64,000 nucleotides of DNA from positions 3,819,948 through 3,883,947 of the forward strand of contig VCAZ01000032.1 of NCBI GenBank assembly GCA_005784505.1, given 5' to 3'. Positions 12,658-25,600 of the stretch are shown one piece after another (positions within the stretch are counted from its first letter, which is position 1; every line of letters begins with the position of its first letter). The notes under the pieces were generated by a model. That model was given only the letters and a program-made list of their open reading frames with translations. It was not told the DNA's origin and did not search any database. Position numbers and translations under genes: made by a program. This DNA comes from Bagarius yarrelli (Eukaryota; Chordata; Actinopteri; Siluriformes; Sisoridae).

Positions 12658-13410
12658 AATTATAATAAATTATATATTATATAATATATAAATTATGTTT
12701 TTAAACTGATTTACACGTGCATAAACATTCAAGTAAATCTATTCTCTCTCTCTCTCTCTCTCTATTTAGCTATTTATTTGTCTGTCTGTCTCTCTGTATT
12801 TCTGTCTCTGTATCTCTTATATTGATTTCTCTGTATAACGGTAATCCCTCTGTTTTTATTTTTCATTAGGATCCCTGAAGTGTAAGAGGAGAAATGTGCA
12901 GCTGGGCAGATGCCGGGCTAGACTTTTACACCAACAATGAGGAACTAAGAAGTGCAAAACACACACACAGAAACAGAGTATAATTATACATACAGAAACA
13001 GAGTGTAGTCGTGCAGTTTACTGGATTATTGTGTTTTTGTATATTTGCCCTGCTTATTATTATTATTTATTTTACAATTCTAGTAACTGATCTTATAGAA
13101 TGAGATATTTCTTAACTAATTATCCTCTCCTCTTGAGCACTAATTGACTTAATTACTGCTGGATCAAATCTAATCAGTGTGAAATCACAAGGTTAATCAG
13201 AAGGTTGCCCCACGAACACCAAGCGATCATTTCCGGTGACTGAGGTCTTAAAAGTGGAACATTGTGGAGGACATGTTACTCATCCAATGTCAATTCAACT
13301 CCGAGCATTGGTGAAGCAATGGTGGTGGTGGGGAAGAGTGGAGATGCTCGGCAAATACTTTTTTTTATGTTTGTATAGTATTTAACTTAGTCATCTCAAA
13401 AGCATTATGC

Positions 13411-13416
13411 AATAAA
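13411..13416 (+). terminator. Possible galnt14 polyadenylation signal AATAAA
   Basis: A canonical hexamer about 1 kb after the stop codon. Closer good candidates are lacking, but nothing else confirms its use. Confidence 0.4.
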
Positions 13417-13627
13417 TCTGCCTGTATTATACATCATTTGATAAATAATCTATTAATCTTAACAACACGACTGACCACTGCTGGAGGAATTCACACTGTA
13501 CGTATTTATACCTTCTCAATCTACATGAATGCAGAAAAAAAGAAACATCAAAACACACTAAAGTATCAATTCTGCAGAAAATTCATTGGTGAATTTGCAC
13601 TCGATTTATTTAATATTGTTAAATTAA

Positions 13628-13956
13628 ATTTATTTATTCATCTTCTATACCTGCTTATTTCCTAATTCGGGGTCACAGGGATCTCTGCTGGAGCCTATTC
13701 CAACTGTCTCTGAAAGGGTGAAAGGCACGAGGGGTACACCTGGACAGGTCGCCAGTTTATCACAGGGCCACACACACTTACACTTACTCCTAGATGTTTT
13801 TAGACTGTGAAAGAAAACCGGAGTACCCAGAGTAAACCTATGCAAGCATCGGGAAAACATGCAAACTCCACACAGAAAGGCTCCTGCCTGGGAATCAAAC
13901 CCAGGACCTTCTTGCTGTGGAGCAACAGTGCTAACCACTAAGCTACCATGCTGCCT
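13628..13956 (-). repeat. DANA-like SINE, reverse orientation, near full length
   Basis: Runs from 'ttcatcttctatacctgcttatttcctaattcggggtcac' to 'gctaaccactaagctaccatgctgcc'. This gives both the tail and the tRNA-like head ('ggcagcatggtagcttagtgg' in reverse complement). Confidence 0.75.
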
Positions 13957-14807
13957 CTAAATAATAATAATAATTTTAAATTATTGAAGGTGAAATATAA
14001 TCATTTTTAGCTACTACAAGGCTAATTCATTGTACCTTCGGTTAAACTGGAAAGTAAAATTTATTTGGACTTGGATTTATAATTTATTAAGGTTATGATG
14101 TGCACAATGATTTAAAGATATAAAAAAAGTTTTATTTATTTAGACAGGTGATGGTACAGCTTGTAACAGTTCTCAGTAATGCATCAGATAATTCTTAATA
14201 TGATTTATAAGATGTTTATACTGTGTTTTAATATTAACTTACACAGAAAGCTATTTTTGAATGGAAATAAAAACGTACATAGGAAATAGTTAAATACAGT
14301 TGCAGATACAGAAGGCAAACAACTGTATGAGTTATAAAATACTAAAAGTTATAAAATAGGGTTATAAAATACTAAAAGTTATTAAACTTATTGGAAAAAA
14401 TAGCTAGTATTATAGACGTATTACTTTTTAAAATAAAATAATATGTTTAATTCTTTTGTTGCAATTTTAATTAAATACAAAATCTGAGTACAAACTGGCA
14501 TCAGTAGTATAAAAAACATAATCTGACAATAACATAACACAAAACACTCCAAGAAACATAAACTATATACAAATAATTATTTATTATGTAATTATTGTTA
14601 TATTTTATTATATAACAAGTTTTATAATACAAACAAATTAAACTAAACTGTTCCTTTGACTGTGGATTTTATTTTGCTAAAGACGTTTAGGGGAAATACT
14701 ATTATTCTTTAAATAAAATAAACAAACGAGTGTATTTAGAATGTCTACATTTATGTATAAAATGCTTTATAATAACCTTTTTTACTCGTTCAGCGCGGTC
14801 CCTGTCG

Positions 14808-14815
14808 TGACGTCA
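14808..14815. promoter_or_regulatory. Palindromic CRE (TGACGTCA) upstream of angel2
   Basis: A perfect full CRE, the binding site type of CREB/ATF proteins, about 430 bases before the angel2 start codon. It is followed by CG-containing sequence in otherwise AT-rich DNA. Location and sequence suggest a promoter element; use is inferred. Confidence 0.5.
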
Positions 14816-15236
14816 TATTTATGAGACTAATAGCTAATGTTTTGGTTTTCTTGTCCGATTAGCCGATGTGTTAATCACACGTCAAACTGAAGTTTATTTA
14901 TTTTTTAAAAGGCAGAAAACGCCATTAAATTATATTGTTATTGTTTTTAATGTATGGACACCCGAGTGTAAGATATGCCAGTTCCACAACCACCTCAAAG
15001 TAAGCAATATCAGCTAGCTAACCGGCTAGCTTATTAGCTGCTAACATGTTAGCCTGCTAACGCTGCTTATTGCTGCTGTTGTGTTATTCATTGTTTGTGG
15101 CGGTGTCTTAGCTAACATTAGCTAGTAACTGTGTTGTTAAACAGCGAGTAAGTTAACGAGTAGCTACATTACGAATGGTTAATTGTTTTACTAGGTTTAT
15201 TTGATAGTGTATCTCTTCTGTCTTAGCAGTGAACCC

Positions 15237-16886
15237 ATGTTTGTCCTACCCCTGAGGGCAGTGGGCTCTGCTCCATCTGCTGCTGCTGCTGTTTGGAGAC
15301 AGTACTACTGGAGGAATAGATTTCCAGCCACACTTTCCTTCAGTTCCTTTAGACCCCCCTGTGTCCTCCCCTGGACTCCCCCCTGTGTCCTTCCCTGGAC
15401 TCATCAGCTCAGCACGGATCCCTCCAGACATCTTTCTCTGTCAGCCGATCTAATGAAGTCTTCTGATTCCGAAACTCCAACTAAAAGGAAAAGAAGTTTG
15501 GAATCAGGTGAAGGAACGCAGTCTGTCCCCAAGCGCTCAAGGGAGACATCAAAGTCCCGTCCTGCACGGCTGCACGACGCTCCTGCTGTTCCGCTTTCTT
15601 CTCGGGCTAAAACAGGTCCTGATGCTGCACATCATCGTGTACAGTAAAAGTGTCGTATATCCATTCTATTAATTCCTATCACAACTTTTTATGGATTGTC
15701 TTACAGAGTTAAAGAGGCAGTGGGAAGATCTTAGCAAGAGTTGTGTAGATGAAACTATCAGCTCTTTCGATTTCTCTGTGATGTCCTACAACATTCTCTC
15801 GCAAGAACTTCTTCTCGGCAATCCTCACCTTTATAAACACTGCCAACCCGGGGTGCTGGAGTGGCGTCATCGGTTCCCCAATCTCCTCAAAGAGCTGGAG
15901 CGGCACACTGCAGATGTAAGTGACCAAGATGTATTCCTTAGATTCAGATGTTTCAATGACATTCATCATGGGCTGTGTAAAGTTTGTATGGATTTGTGTG
16001 TTCGCCTCGGTAGATCATGTGTCTTCAGGAGGTGCAGGAGGATCATTATCAGAAGCAGATTAAGCCCAGTCTAGAACAGTTGGGTATGTTGGGTATAATA
16101 TTTAAAGTTCGGGTGTTTAATAGTGTGCTTTATTTAAAGGTAAGGATTTTTCCTCTTTTGGCGCATGTTGATGTAGCCCCGCCCCCAGGTTGTAGAGTGG
16201 CTAATAGAGATTCTAGTAAATGATTGACAAAAGATTTAACCAAACACAAACGAGCGTTACGAACAGGAAGTCATTTTTAACATGTTTCCTTAGTGAGTTA
16301 ATGCACTTTAGCTAATCTATATTATTTTATTATGTCCTATAAATCTTTGTTATTAAAAAAATCTTATTATATCTTATTATGGTATAATATAAATAAAGGT
16401 ATAACATTATTTTCCTCCAGGCTACCATTGTGAGTATAAACGCCGGACTGGCCACAAGCTGGATGGCTGCATGGTGGCATTTAGGAAGTCTCGTTTCACG
16501 CTCCTTTCCTCTCACCCTGTGGAGTTTTTTCGAAAGGGAATCCCCATCCTGGACCGGGATAACGTGGCGCTGATTGTGAGGCTAAAGCCTGTAGACGCAC
16601 CAGGCTTCGAGCAGAACATCTGCGTTGTCACCACTCACCTGCTGTACAACCCACGACGGGGTGATATCAAGCTGGCACAGCTGGCGCTGCTGCTGGCCGA
16701 AATCTGTCACGTGGCACGGAAGGACGACGGTACGATCGAGCCGATTCTGCTGTGTGGCGACTTTAACTCTGTGCCTGCGAGTCCCCTTTACAGCTTCATC
16801 ACAGGCAGGAAGCTGAAGTACGCAGGCATGCCTATCGGGAAGGTGAGACACACCAGCGGGGATACAATCTATGAGGCACACCTGTC

Positions 16887-16917
<31 letters not shown>

Positions 16918-18954
16918 GTCTGTCTGTTTTACAGTTATACTTTCTGTTACAGGTTTCAGGACAGGAAGAAAGCCCACGTGGACAGCGAATCCTTGAATCA
17001 CCTCTTTGGCCCACAAGCCTCGGGATCTCTAGGCTGTGCCAGTATGAATGCCAGGCTAATGGTGTGACTCCTTCACTCTGTATAAGGGTTATAAAGCGTT
17101 ATAACTAAAGCATCTGTATTGTTACTCACCTCTCACCCACTTACACTGAATCCTGTGGGGTAAAAACACTAAAATAAGATGTCTCACTAATATAAATATG
17201 TTATGATGGTTATTCTGTTGTCAAAGTCATCTGAGACATGCTGGTAAAGATGGGATGATAACATATGATTTATCCAGAGAAATACAGATATATCGCTAAA
17301 CTGATTTTGTTTTTTCCAGATCCTGAGGTGACAAAATCAAACAAAGCGTAAGTTTCATTTAATTTCACACTGGCTTCATCTGAAATTACACACTACTAAG
17401 TAGGTACAACAGTTAGTAAAAAGTTAGTATGTACCTTACAGGTTACAGGGTGGTATGGGTGAAATTCAGACTTACTACCTCCGCCATTTTGATTTTGTCA
17501 TGTGTCGATAAACAAATGCAATTTAACCACACTGAACAATTTTGATTCTTGAAGTACTTAAAGCTCTTGTCAATTGGCCCGCTGCGCAATACTTTCCACC
17601 ATTTTGGTATATGATGAGTCATCTATCCTGTGGCCCATGGGATAGTAAAGTCCCTGAGGAATGGGGGCAGAAGTAGTGGATTATCCATAAACGTTGACAT
17701 AGTCAGGATTCGGACATACTACTCACCTTACATACTCGCTTTCACACACTGGATAGTATAGAAGTATATGATTTGGATGCTGTAGAGCCTTACTTATTCT
17801 TTTTCTTTCCTGTCTGTCAGTCTGATGAGCTCAAGCCTTGAGCACGCACTCAATCTGACCTCGGTGTACTCTCACTACCTGAAGGAGAGCGGGCGGCGAG
17901 AAATCACCACCTGCCATTTGCGCACCGCCATCACCGTCGATTACATCTTCTATTCACCTGCACAGACGGACGAGACAAACCAGACAGGTGGGAGCTCTGT
18001 GTGTGTGATTATGTGGTGCCACCATGGTGGTGTTTATTTTTAAATGTTTCTATATTATATTATAAACATATTAGTTATTATAATATAATATAATAAAATC
18101 TTATATATCCCTAATGTGAGAGTCAGAGAGGACTGTGGTGAAGAAAAAAACTCCCTAAAATGATATGACAGAGAACCTTATGATGAACCAGACTCTTAAG
18201 CAGAACCCATCCTCATTTGGGTGACAGCGGAGTGTATAAATTATAGCCCAAGTGTGTATTATCAAGTAAAATGGTGTAACCAGGAGAACCGACCTTAAAG
18301 CACTGATTATTGAAGTAGCAGAGTTTTATCTGTATAAATTTGGGGTTTTTTTCTTTCACTGTTGCACCAGATGATGACCGAATATCCGTGCAGTATAACT
18401 GTCTGATGGGGCAAGACAAAATAAGTAAACATTCCTTAACCGTTTTGCATTTCTGATCAAACCCATGAGACCCAAATAGCTTTTACAGCTTTTTTTTCAT
18501 TTTTCTAAAACATCTGGTGCAACCCTTAAGAAAAGAACATGTATTTACAGCTGTTACCATATATAGTAAAGAAAAACCTTGTATACTTGTATACCACATG
18601 ATCATTGTGACGCAATCACTGGTTTTTATAGAAATATGTTTGCACGTCACACCAAGTCCTAACATTAGGTTAAATTCTTCACCATTCAGTATTATTAACT
18701 CCATTTTAGATATTAATCCAGATGTTACGGAATTAATTCTCCTGTGGTTGTAATATGTGTCTCTGGATTGCAGTTAACCCTCTGAGCTATGTTTCCTCCC
18801 AGAATGCAGCGGTGCACCACACCGAGGCCTACAGCTGTTGTCGCGTCTGACTCTGGTGAGTGAAGTCGAGCTGATGGAGGTGAACCGTCTACCCAATCAG
18901 CATCACTCGTCCGACCACCTTCCTCTCCTTGCACGCTTCCGTCTGCACTCCTGA
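15237..18954 (+). CDS. angel2: Angel homologue 2 (EEP-fold nuclease/phosphatase family)
   Basis: Member of the CCR4/Angel branch of the exonuclease-endonuclease-phosphatase fold. Mammalian ANGEL2 acts on RNA 2',3'-cyclic phosphate ends. Exons: 15237-15615, 15707-15915, 16014-16083, 16421-16842, 16953-17061, 17320-17347, 17821-17987, 18803-18954. Phases agree throughout and give 511 residues (human 544). The N-terminal 126 residues are Ser/Pro/Arg-rich, with KRKR-type basic patches. The fold then shows FDFSVMSYNILSQ, MCLQEVQEDHY (metal-binding Glu), THLLYNPRRGDIKLAQLA, LLCGDFNSVPASPLYSF, TVDYIFYS and SSDHLPLLARF (catalytic His). All key residues are kept. The start is the first ATG of an exon that seems to begin at about 15,230. 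A 28-base exon (DPEVTKSNK) sits where the human protein has a variable linker. A different member of the family is unlikely, given the close match to ANGEL2 over ANGEL1. Confidence 0.95.
16883..16918 (+). repeat. (CT)n microsatellite in angel2 intron 5
   Basis: A pyrimidine run close to the exon acceptor at 16,953. It may act as a long polypyrimidine tract for that very short (110-base) intron. Confidence 0.85.
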
Positions 18955-19169
18955 GTGGCACGTCTTCATGACACTACCACATAACGGGGACGCTGTGTCA
19001 CGGTGTTGCAGACGATAATGCAACAGTTTCTACAGTAACACAAACAGATCGCTTCCTTTCACCATCATCCCAGCGAATGGACTCGTCTCCACTCCTGGAG
19101 CTGCACCAGTATCACGAACCAAGAGACGGTGGCAGATTCGTTATCAGGCTTCTGTTCATATCTGATTTT

Positions 19170-19175
19170 ATTAAA
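19170..19175 (+). terminator. Possible angel2 polyadenylation signal ATTAAA
   Basis: The common variant hexamer about 215 bases after the angel2 stop, followed by a T/G-rich stretch at 19,190-19,235, as expected downstream of a cleavage site. Confidence 0.5.
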
Positions 19176-19587
19176 GTTTACTGGGAATTTATTAGTGGTT
19201 TTATGTACAAGTGTATTATGTACACTTACAAGTTTTAAGTCTTATTTTAAGCTATAAGCTCTATTACATTACACCAACAGGTGGCAGCATTGAACTGAAC
19301 ATACACCTGAATCATGTTCCACATTTCAGATTTTAACATCCCCTTGTAATGGTTGACTGAATATTTTTGAACCAGGGTGAAGTACGTGTAATTTGTCTCT
19401 GTACTTTTCACTGTGGGAATTAATTTTACAGACGGTTTTGAAAATGATTCATAAATAAAGAATTGCTTACTGACTGTCATTTGCCCCTGAATAACAGCTG
19501 GATATTTATAGTTATATGGAATGTTACTTTGTACAGCCAAAAGTTTAGTTCAGTTCACCCCTGAACATCTCACTTCAGATTAAAGCC

Positions 19588-19803
19588 CATGGCTTAGTGG
19601 TTAACACTGATGCCCCACAGCAAGAAGTCAATTGATTCTAAATTGCCCATAGGAGTGAGTGTGTGTGATGGACTGGCGAGCTGTCCAGGGTGTCCCCCTC
19701 CTGCCTTTCACCGCTTCAGAGACGGCTGGGAGAGACTCCAGCAGATCCCTGTGACCCTGAATTAGGAAATAAGCGGTTATAGAAGATGAATGAATGAATG
19801 AAT
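19588..19803 (+). repeat. DANA-like SINE, forward
   Basis: Begins with a tRNA-like head ('catggcttagtggttaacac'), then 'aaattgcccataggagtgag', 'gatggactggcgagctgtcc' and 'gtgaccctgaattaggaaataagcgg', ending in (gaat)n. It is internally shortened compared with the copy at 37.6 kb. Confidence 0.75.
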
Positions 19804-20261
19804 ATCAGAGGACAGATGAGGTGGACAGGATGAATGTTCCAGGTAGGTTACAGTACGTGGTGTATGTACAGGTTGATTTTTATTTATTGGTGATAAAATG
19901 GAAAAAGTGGACATGATAATTAGCGAATACAGTTTGAGTATTAAATGATTTCTTGTAGGTGCCAGTGTGTGTGAGGTTAAGAACAGTTAGTTAACAAGAT
20001 CACATCATCACATTAGTGTTTTTTTCCTATCTTATTGCATATTTGGCTATTCACCTGCTTGCTTGTGTAGTGGGACAGAAACAGAGTCAGGACCTGATAT
20101 TTTTTTGCTGACAGTTTCCAGATGTTTTTAGTTCACTTGTTTTTATTAGTGTCATGCTTTCATATCAGACAGATGAGGTAAAGAGGCTTCAAGACGGGGA
20201 ACTAGGGTGAGACAGGAAATGGCATTAAAATTGAAACCATTGTCCCCATTTTGTAAACCCT

Positions 20262-20265
<4 letters not shown>

Positions 20266-20319
<54 letters not shown>
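20266..20319. repeat. (CA)n microsatellite
   Basis: About 25 uninterrupted CA units upstream of ehd3. Confidence 0.95.
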
Positions 20320-20321
<2 letters not shown>

Positions 20322-20423
20322 CACACACTTCGCACAAAGTTCCACCCTTGATTAAATGTCCAGAAGATCTCGTCCGAATTCCGTCCAATCCCGCTGTTAT
20401 TCTCACGCTGTTCTTGTGTAAAT

Positions 20424-20486
20424 CCCGCCCCCTTTGCTCGGATTGGCTGTCGTTCCCACTCCTTCACCAAGCAGCGTTGTGATTGG
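20424..20486 (+). promoter_or_regulatory. Probable ehd3 promoter elements: GC box and two inverted CCAAT boxes
   Basis: A 'cccgccccc' GC box at about 20,424 is followed by ATTGG (inverted CCAAT) at 20,442-20,446 and 20,482-20,486, 40 bases apart. This lies about 420 bases before the ehd3 ATG and gives the pattern of a TATA-less NF-Y/Sp1 promoter. A possible acceptor (tgttttgcag) at about 20,555 suggests a 5' UTR intron. Function is inferred from arrangement only. Confidence 0.45.
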
Positions 20487-20902
20487 TCAGTCCGCATGCC
20501 GAGCTGGGCTGTGCCGAGTCACTAAGGCGTTTTCTCTTATGTCTGTGTTTTGCAGCTCCTGATCTGATCTCTGAGGTGATCCATTCTGTAGCACGATTCC
20601 TCTCAGGAATAACACGGAACCTCCTCTTCTTCTCGTCTGATGTTTTTAAATCTCCATCCTGAAGCTAAAGCTAGAAACTGTTTCTCAAACCAGGGCGCGC
20701 GCATGAGAAGGGGAGCCGCTTATTAACGGTATTAACGGTTTCAGTGCAGCGGTGTGACCTTTAAACATCTGCAGGGATCTTTAGGTGTGTGTGTGCGTAT
20801 GTGTGTGTGTGTGTGTGTGTGTGGTATAGAGTGAGGTTTGAGGTTTAAGTGTGTGAGAGGGTGTGTTGTAACCTAGAGAGAGAGACAGAGAGATCGAGCA
20901 CC

Positions 20903-21498
20903 ATGTTCAGCTGGTTGGGAACAGATGACAGGAGAAAGCGAGATCCTGAGGTGTTCCACACGGTCAGTGAGGGACTCAAGAAGCTTTACAAAACCAAACT
21001 ACTGCCACTAGAAGAACATTACAAATTCCATGAGTTCCATTCTCCAGCGCTAGAAGACGCGGACTTCGACAACAAGCCTATGGTGCTGCTGGTGGGGCAG
21101 TACTCCACTGGCAAGACCAGCTTCATCAGGTGAGAACCTACAGGATCACACACAGAACCTCACACACACACCGACACAGATCCCTCAGAAATACACAGAC
21201 CCACGGGATCCACAGACCCATGCACACAGAACCCACCTACAGAGATACACAGACCCATGCACACAGAACCCATAGAGATACCCAGATCCCACAGAGATTC
21301 ACAGACCCAACCACACACACCCACACATAACCCACAGAGATTCGCAGACCTACACGGACCCCACAGAGATACACAGACCCCACAAAGACCCCCACACATA
21401 GAGAACCCACAGAGATACACAGAACCCACAGAGATACACAGAACCCACAAAGATACTCTGATGATGCACAAGGGCATTAAACCTCTTTATTATTATTA

Positions 21499-21533
<35 letters not shown>

Positions 21534-24221
21534 AATATTATTATTACTAATATAGTAATAATACTAATCATTTTGTTATTCATCTAAAAATTTGATAATA
21601 ATTGGACATGATACAATAGAAATTAATGAGAATTATGGAAACGCTCTGAATAGAGATCAGATAACTAAAAAAAATATATGATTATAAAAATCTATTTTCT
21701 ATTTACATAAAATAAATTTAATGAAAGCAAACCCCCAACTTTTATTGAAATTATTGTTTAAAAAAATCAGTATTGTCTCTGGCCAGAATTCAGGAGTGTC
21801 CATGCCTCGAGTGTCCCTGCTCGGAATTTAGTACTGTCCCTGCTCGGAATTTAGTACTGCTCGGAATTTAGTACTGTCCTGGCTCGGAATTTTAGTACTG
21901 TCTCTGGTCGGAATTTAGTATTGTCTCTGGCCGGAATTTAGTACTGTTCCTGCTCGGAATTTAGTACTGTCTCTGGTCGGAATTTAGTACAGTCTCTGGT
22001 CGGAATTTAGTACTGTTCCTGGTCGGAATTTAGTACGTTCCTGGTCGTAATTTAGACTGTCTCTCTGGTCGGAATTTAGTACTGTCTCTGGTCGGAATTT
22101 AGTACAGTCTCTGGTCGGAATTTAGTACAGTCTCTGGTCTGAATTCGTTCTGTGGAGTAGGGAGTGATTGTTGTGTCCAGACTCCACAGATCATCCACAC
22201 AAGTTAGCAGAAAAGACTGGCGTAAAAAGTGTCTCCAGGCTACAGCAGAAGCTCCACAGGATTCCGGCATTCCTCTACTTACACATGCCTCCAATCCGCT
22301 CCAGAGTGTCGAGCAGTTTAACGACAGTGACACCCGCAGGCCGCAGACTCGACCTCAGAACCTTCTTCTGTAACTTCATCTGCTCGGTTATCGATGCCTT
22401 AAAGAAAACACCTTCTGGCAAAAGCGATACTTAAAATAGGGACAAGAATCTATGTTTGTAAAACTTACTTGTCACTGGGACAGAAATGTTCTTGAGTAGT
22501 TTTTACCCCCTGCATGGAGAGAACACCATGATGAAATACGACCTTGAAAAGTTCACAGAGATCAGAGAATCTGACTGTGAGCTTAGTCATCATCTTCAAT
22601 GATGATCATCGCTCAGAGAAACTGTAGATTGTGCAAGTAACCAGACACCCATTATTAATGGTAGGCATTTCTATTCACAAGGGGGCAGAAATCAGAAACC
22701 CATATGATTTTCTGCAAGGTGATCAATCTGATTGGGTAGGGAAGCAGATAGGAAGCTCCTCCTGAGTCCGTCAGAGCACCACACTTACCCCAAACCTGAT
22801 GCAAATACTTTGTCACTTCAAGTGTGTCTCTTAAAACCAAGATTCCAGTTCATATACCATGTGGGAAAAGTGGTAGCTCAGTGGTTAATATGTTGGACTT
22901 GTTCTGAGCAGCTGAGCAAGTCTCTTATCTGCGTAGTACTACGTCCCAGACATAATAATATAACATGTCAACATTTTTATTCGTCTTCCCGTAGATACCT
23001 GCTGGAACAAGACTTCCCCGGCATGCGGATCGGTCCAGAACCCACTACAGACTCGTTTATTGCAGTGATGCACGGCGACATCGAAGGTTTGATACCCGGA
23101 AACGCTCTGGTCGTGGATCCTAAGAAGCCATTCCGTAAGCTGAACGCTTTTGGGAACGCGTTCCTCAACAGGTCAGTGGGAAGAATATAAAGCATCTGTA
23201 GTGTAAACACTGCTGAAGTGTTCTAAAGGATATTTATCTACTGTGTGGTGTGTAGTTACAGTACAATAGTGTAAGTTTCCTTTTAATTGGATTTTTAATT
23301 AGAGTCAGACTCACAGTTCATGCTTCTTTGGTTCTTCACGTGTTCTACCTCACTTTCTACTGCTCAACACTGACGATCTGAAAAGTTGAACGACGTTACC
23401 TACTAAGAGAGTGGAGTGAGTTTTGAGTGATTTATTGTCTAGCGGTGATGTGACAGTCAAAGATGTTCGACCGCTGATTGTTTTTGCAGGTGCTGAAGTC
23501 CAGCAGGAGACCCTGTTGGATCATAGTGTCTTCTAAAAAACAACATTTTGACCTTTTGTATTTAAAAATCTTTAAAAAAAAAAAGTAAAAATTCACATAG
23601 AGGAGCTGTTTATCATACGAGATGTTTGTGTGATTCATGTAGCAGCTCCAGCTTTCAGGATTTATTTATAGGCATGTGCACAGTTTTTGAAAACAAAAAT
23701 AGCAACAGTCCTACTGCTGGGACGTACGCTAGCCGAGCTAGAAAAAGACATCCAGCAGCGGAGAAGACGTAGGGGGATACGAAGAAGACATAGGGGGATA
23801 CGAAGAAGACGTAGGGGGATACGGAGAAGGCGTAGGGAGTAAGAAGGAGCTGCAGAAATAATGGAGAAGACGTATAAGCTGTAGGTTGATACGGAGGAAC
23901 CATAAGGAGGAACCGTGGGGGATCCGGAAAAGGCGTGCAGGGATACAGAGCATCTGTATGGAATTCAGAGGAGTTGTGGGGGAATACAGAGGAGCTGTAA
24001 GGAATTTGAAGGAGAAATCACCAAGCCAAGAGAAATTAAATCTTTTTTTGCTTCATGTCTTCTTACTGTTGTGTGTGTGTGTGTGTGTGTGTATGTAGAT
24101 TTGTGTGTGCGCAGCTCCCCAACCCTGTTCTGGAAAGCATTAGTGTGATCGACACTCCTGGAATTCTGTCTGGAGAAAAGCAAAGGATAAGCAGAGGTAA
24201 CACTCTTGTAATATGTTCATG

Positions 24222-24267
<46 letters not shown>

Positions 24268-25542
24268 AGTTACCTCCTTATGAAAGGGTAGGTTGACAGG
24301 GAAGTATTTAGGAACCGCTGTCCTGTTAGGAACCACTCAGTAATCTAATTGATGTTAGCCTGTAAGCTAAAACTCGCAGACGAACAGCTGGTTCATGATT
24401 ATTAATCATTTTAAAGTAAAAGCTGTTAATTAGTTTCGTACCTCTCCGTTTCTGCGTACTGAGAGTTAAATACCACCTGGTCAACTGCGAGCCACTGGCT
24501 TCGGAGTAAAGCCCCGGGATTTGATAGTAAAAGTATCTGTTGCTGCTCCAGAATAGGAAAATGATCCGAGTTTTGCATGAAAAGCTACTCCACCATAACA
24601 GCAGGACCTCAGCAGGAGCGTTATTAATGTCAGTTCGCTGCTCTTGCGCGTGGAGTCGAGCCCTTCTCATTCTCAGCTCAGTGCGAGGGTTGTATTTAGC
24701 ATCACCTAATAAACTCGACTTCTGCTCTCATTCCACTGCACTGTGTGAAATATCTGCACAGAAGGAGACTGAAGATGTAGTGTGTTTACTGCTCCTCTAG
24801 CAAAGAAACAGAAACTGGATTAAACTGGATTAAATCTATAGCCTGACGAACAAAAGATTAAGATTATAAAAATAATTTGTTTATTTTACAGAACACAGGC
24901 GAGTCAAGCTAAAACAACATGTCTACTGCTAACCTCAGATTTATTTTGACTCCTTTTGATGAGTTTGTTTGTCTTTTCCACTGTCGACAGAGGCAACACA
25001 AGATGTGTGTGGTTATAGTGACCTGCGTAAATGTCCATACGGAGGTATCGTAGACCGCCAGTGTTACCAGCCAACACGCCGCCTTGTCATTCCCGACAGG
25101 CGACTAATTGACCGAGCCTGAAATTAACCCATAAATCTCTGCTGCCTCTCTGCCAAGCTTCTCACGCGGGTTCGGGTCACATGGTGTCTAAGGTCTAATG
25201 TGCTGCATTAGCACAGTCTTAGAAAAAGGTTTTAAAAAAAAGATAGAAATACAACAATAGGATAAAGTCAGCACTTTTAACAATTGTTCCATTTATTGCA
25301 AATAGAGTGCCGGATCAGCGATAATGGAAGGATGAATAGATGGATGGATAGATAGAAAAATGGATAGATAGATAGATAAATGGATAGATATATGAATGGA
25401 TAGGTGGATGTATAGATGTGTGAATAGATGGATGCATAGGTGGATAGATGTATGGATGTATAGATGGATGGATAGATGGATAAATGGATGGATAGATAGA
25501 TAGATGTATGGATGGATAGATGTATAGATAAATAGAGGGATG

Positions 25543-25600
<58 letters not shown>

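Larger units (their letters stand above)
12433..15236. other. Intergenic region galnt14-angel2
   Basis: It holds the galnt14 3' UTR, with a possible poly(A) signal AATAAA at 13,411-13,416, and a (TA)n run at 12,621-12,653. A DANA-like SINE lies at 13.6-13.95 kb and AT-rich DNA without coding sign at 14.0-14.75 kb. The angel2 promoter region follows from about 14.8 kb. Non-coding first exon(s) of angel2 probably lie at 14.9-15.2 kb; a plausible donor (caaa/gtaagc) is at 15,000. Confidence 0.5.
18955..20902. other. Intergenic region angel2-ehd3
   Basis: Contains the angel2 3' UTR with ATTAAA at 19,170-19,175, a forward DANA-like SINE at 19.6-19.8 kb, a (CA)n run at 20.27-20.32 kb, and the ehd3 promoter and 5' UTR from about 20.4 kb. 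No further coding exon was recognised. Confidence 0.5.

Noticed and set aside
14975..14999. Upstream angel2 start (MPVPQPPQ)
   Set aside because: Spliced to the exon at about 15,229 it runs into a stop within a few codons, so the start at 15,237 is preferred.
22732..23190. 152-codon ORF reading into ehd3 exon 2
   Set aside because: Only the part from 22,995 is ehd3; the upstream part is intron with a SINE scrap and precedes a good acceptor (cttcccgtag).
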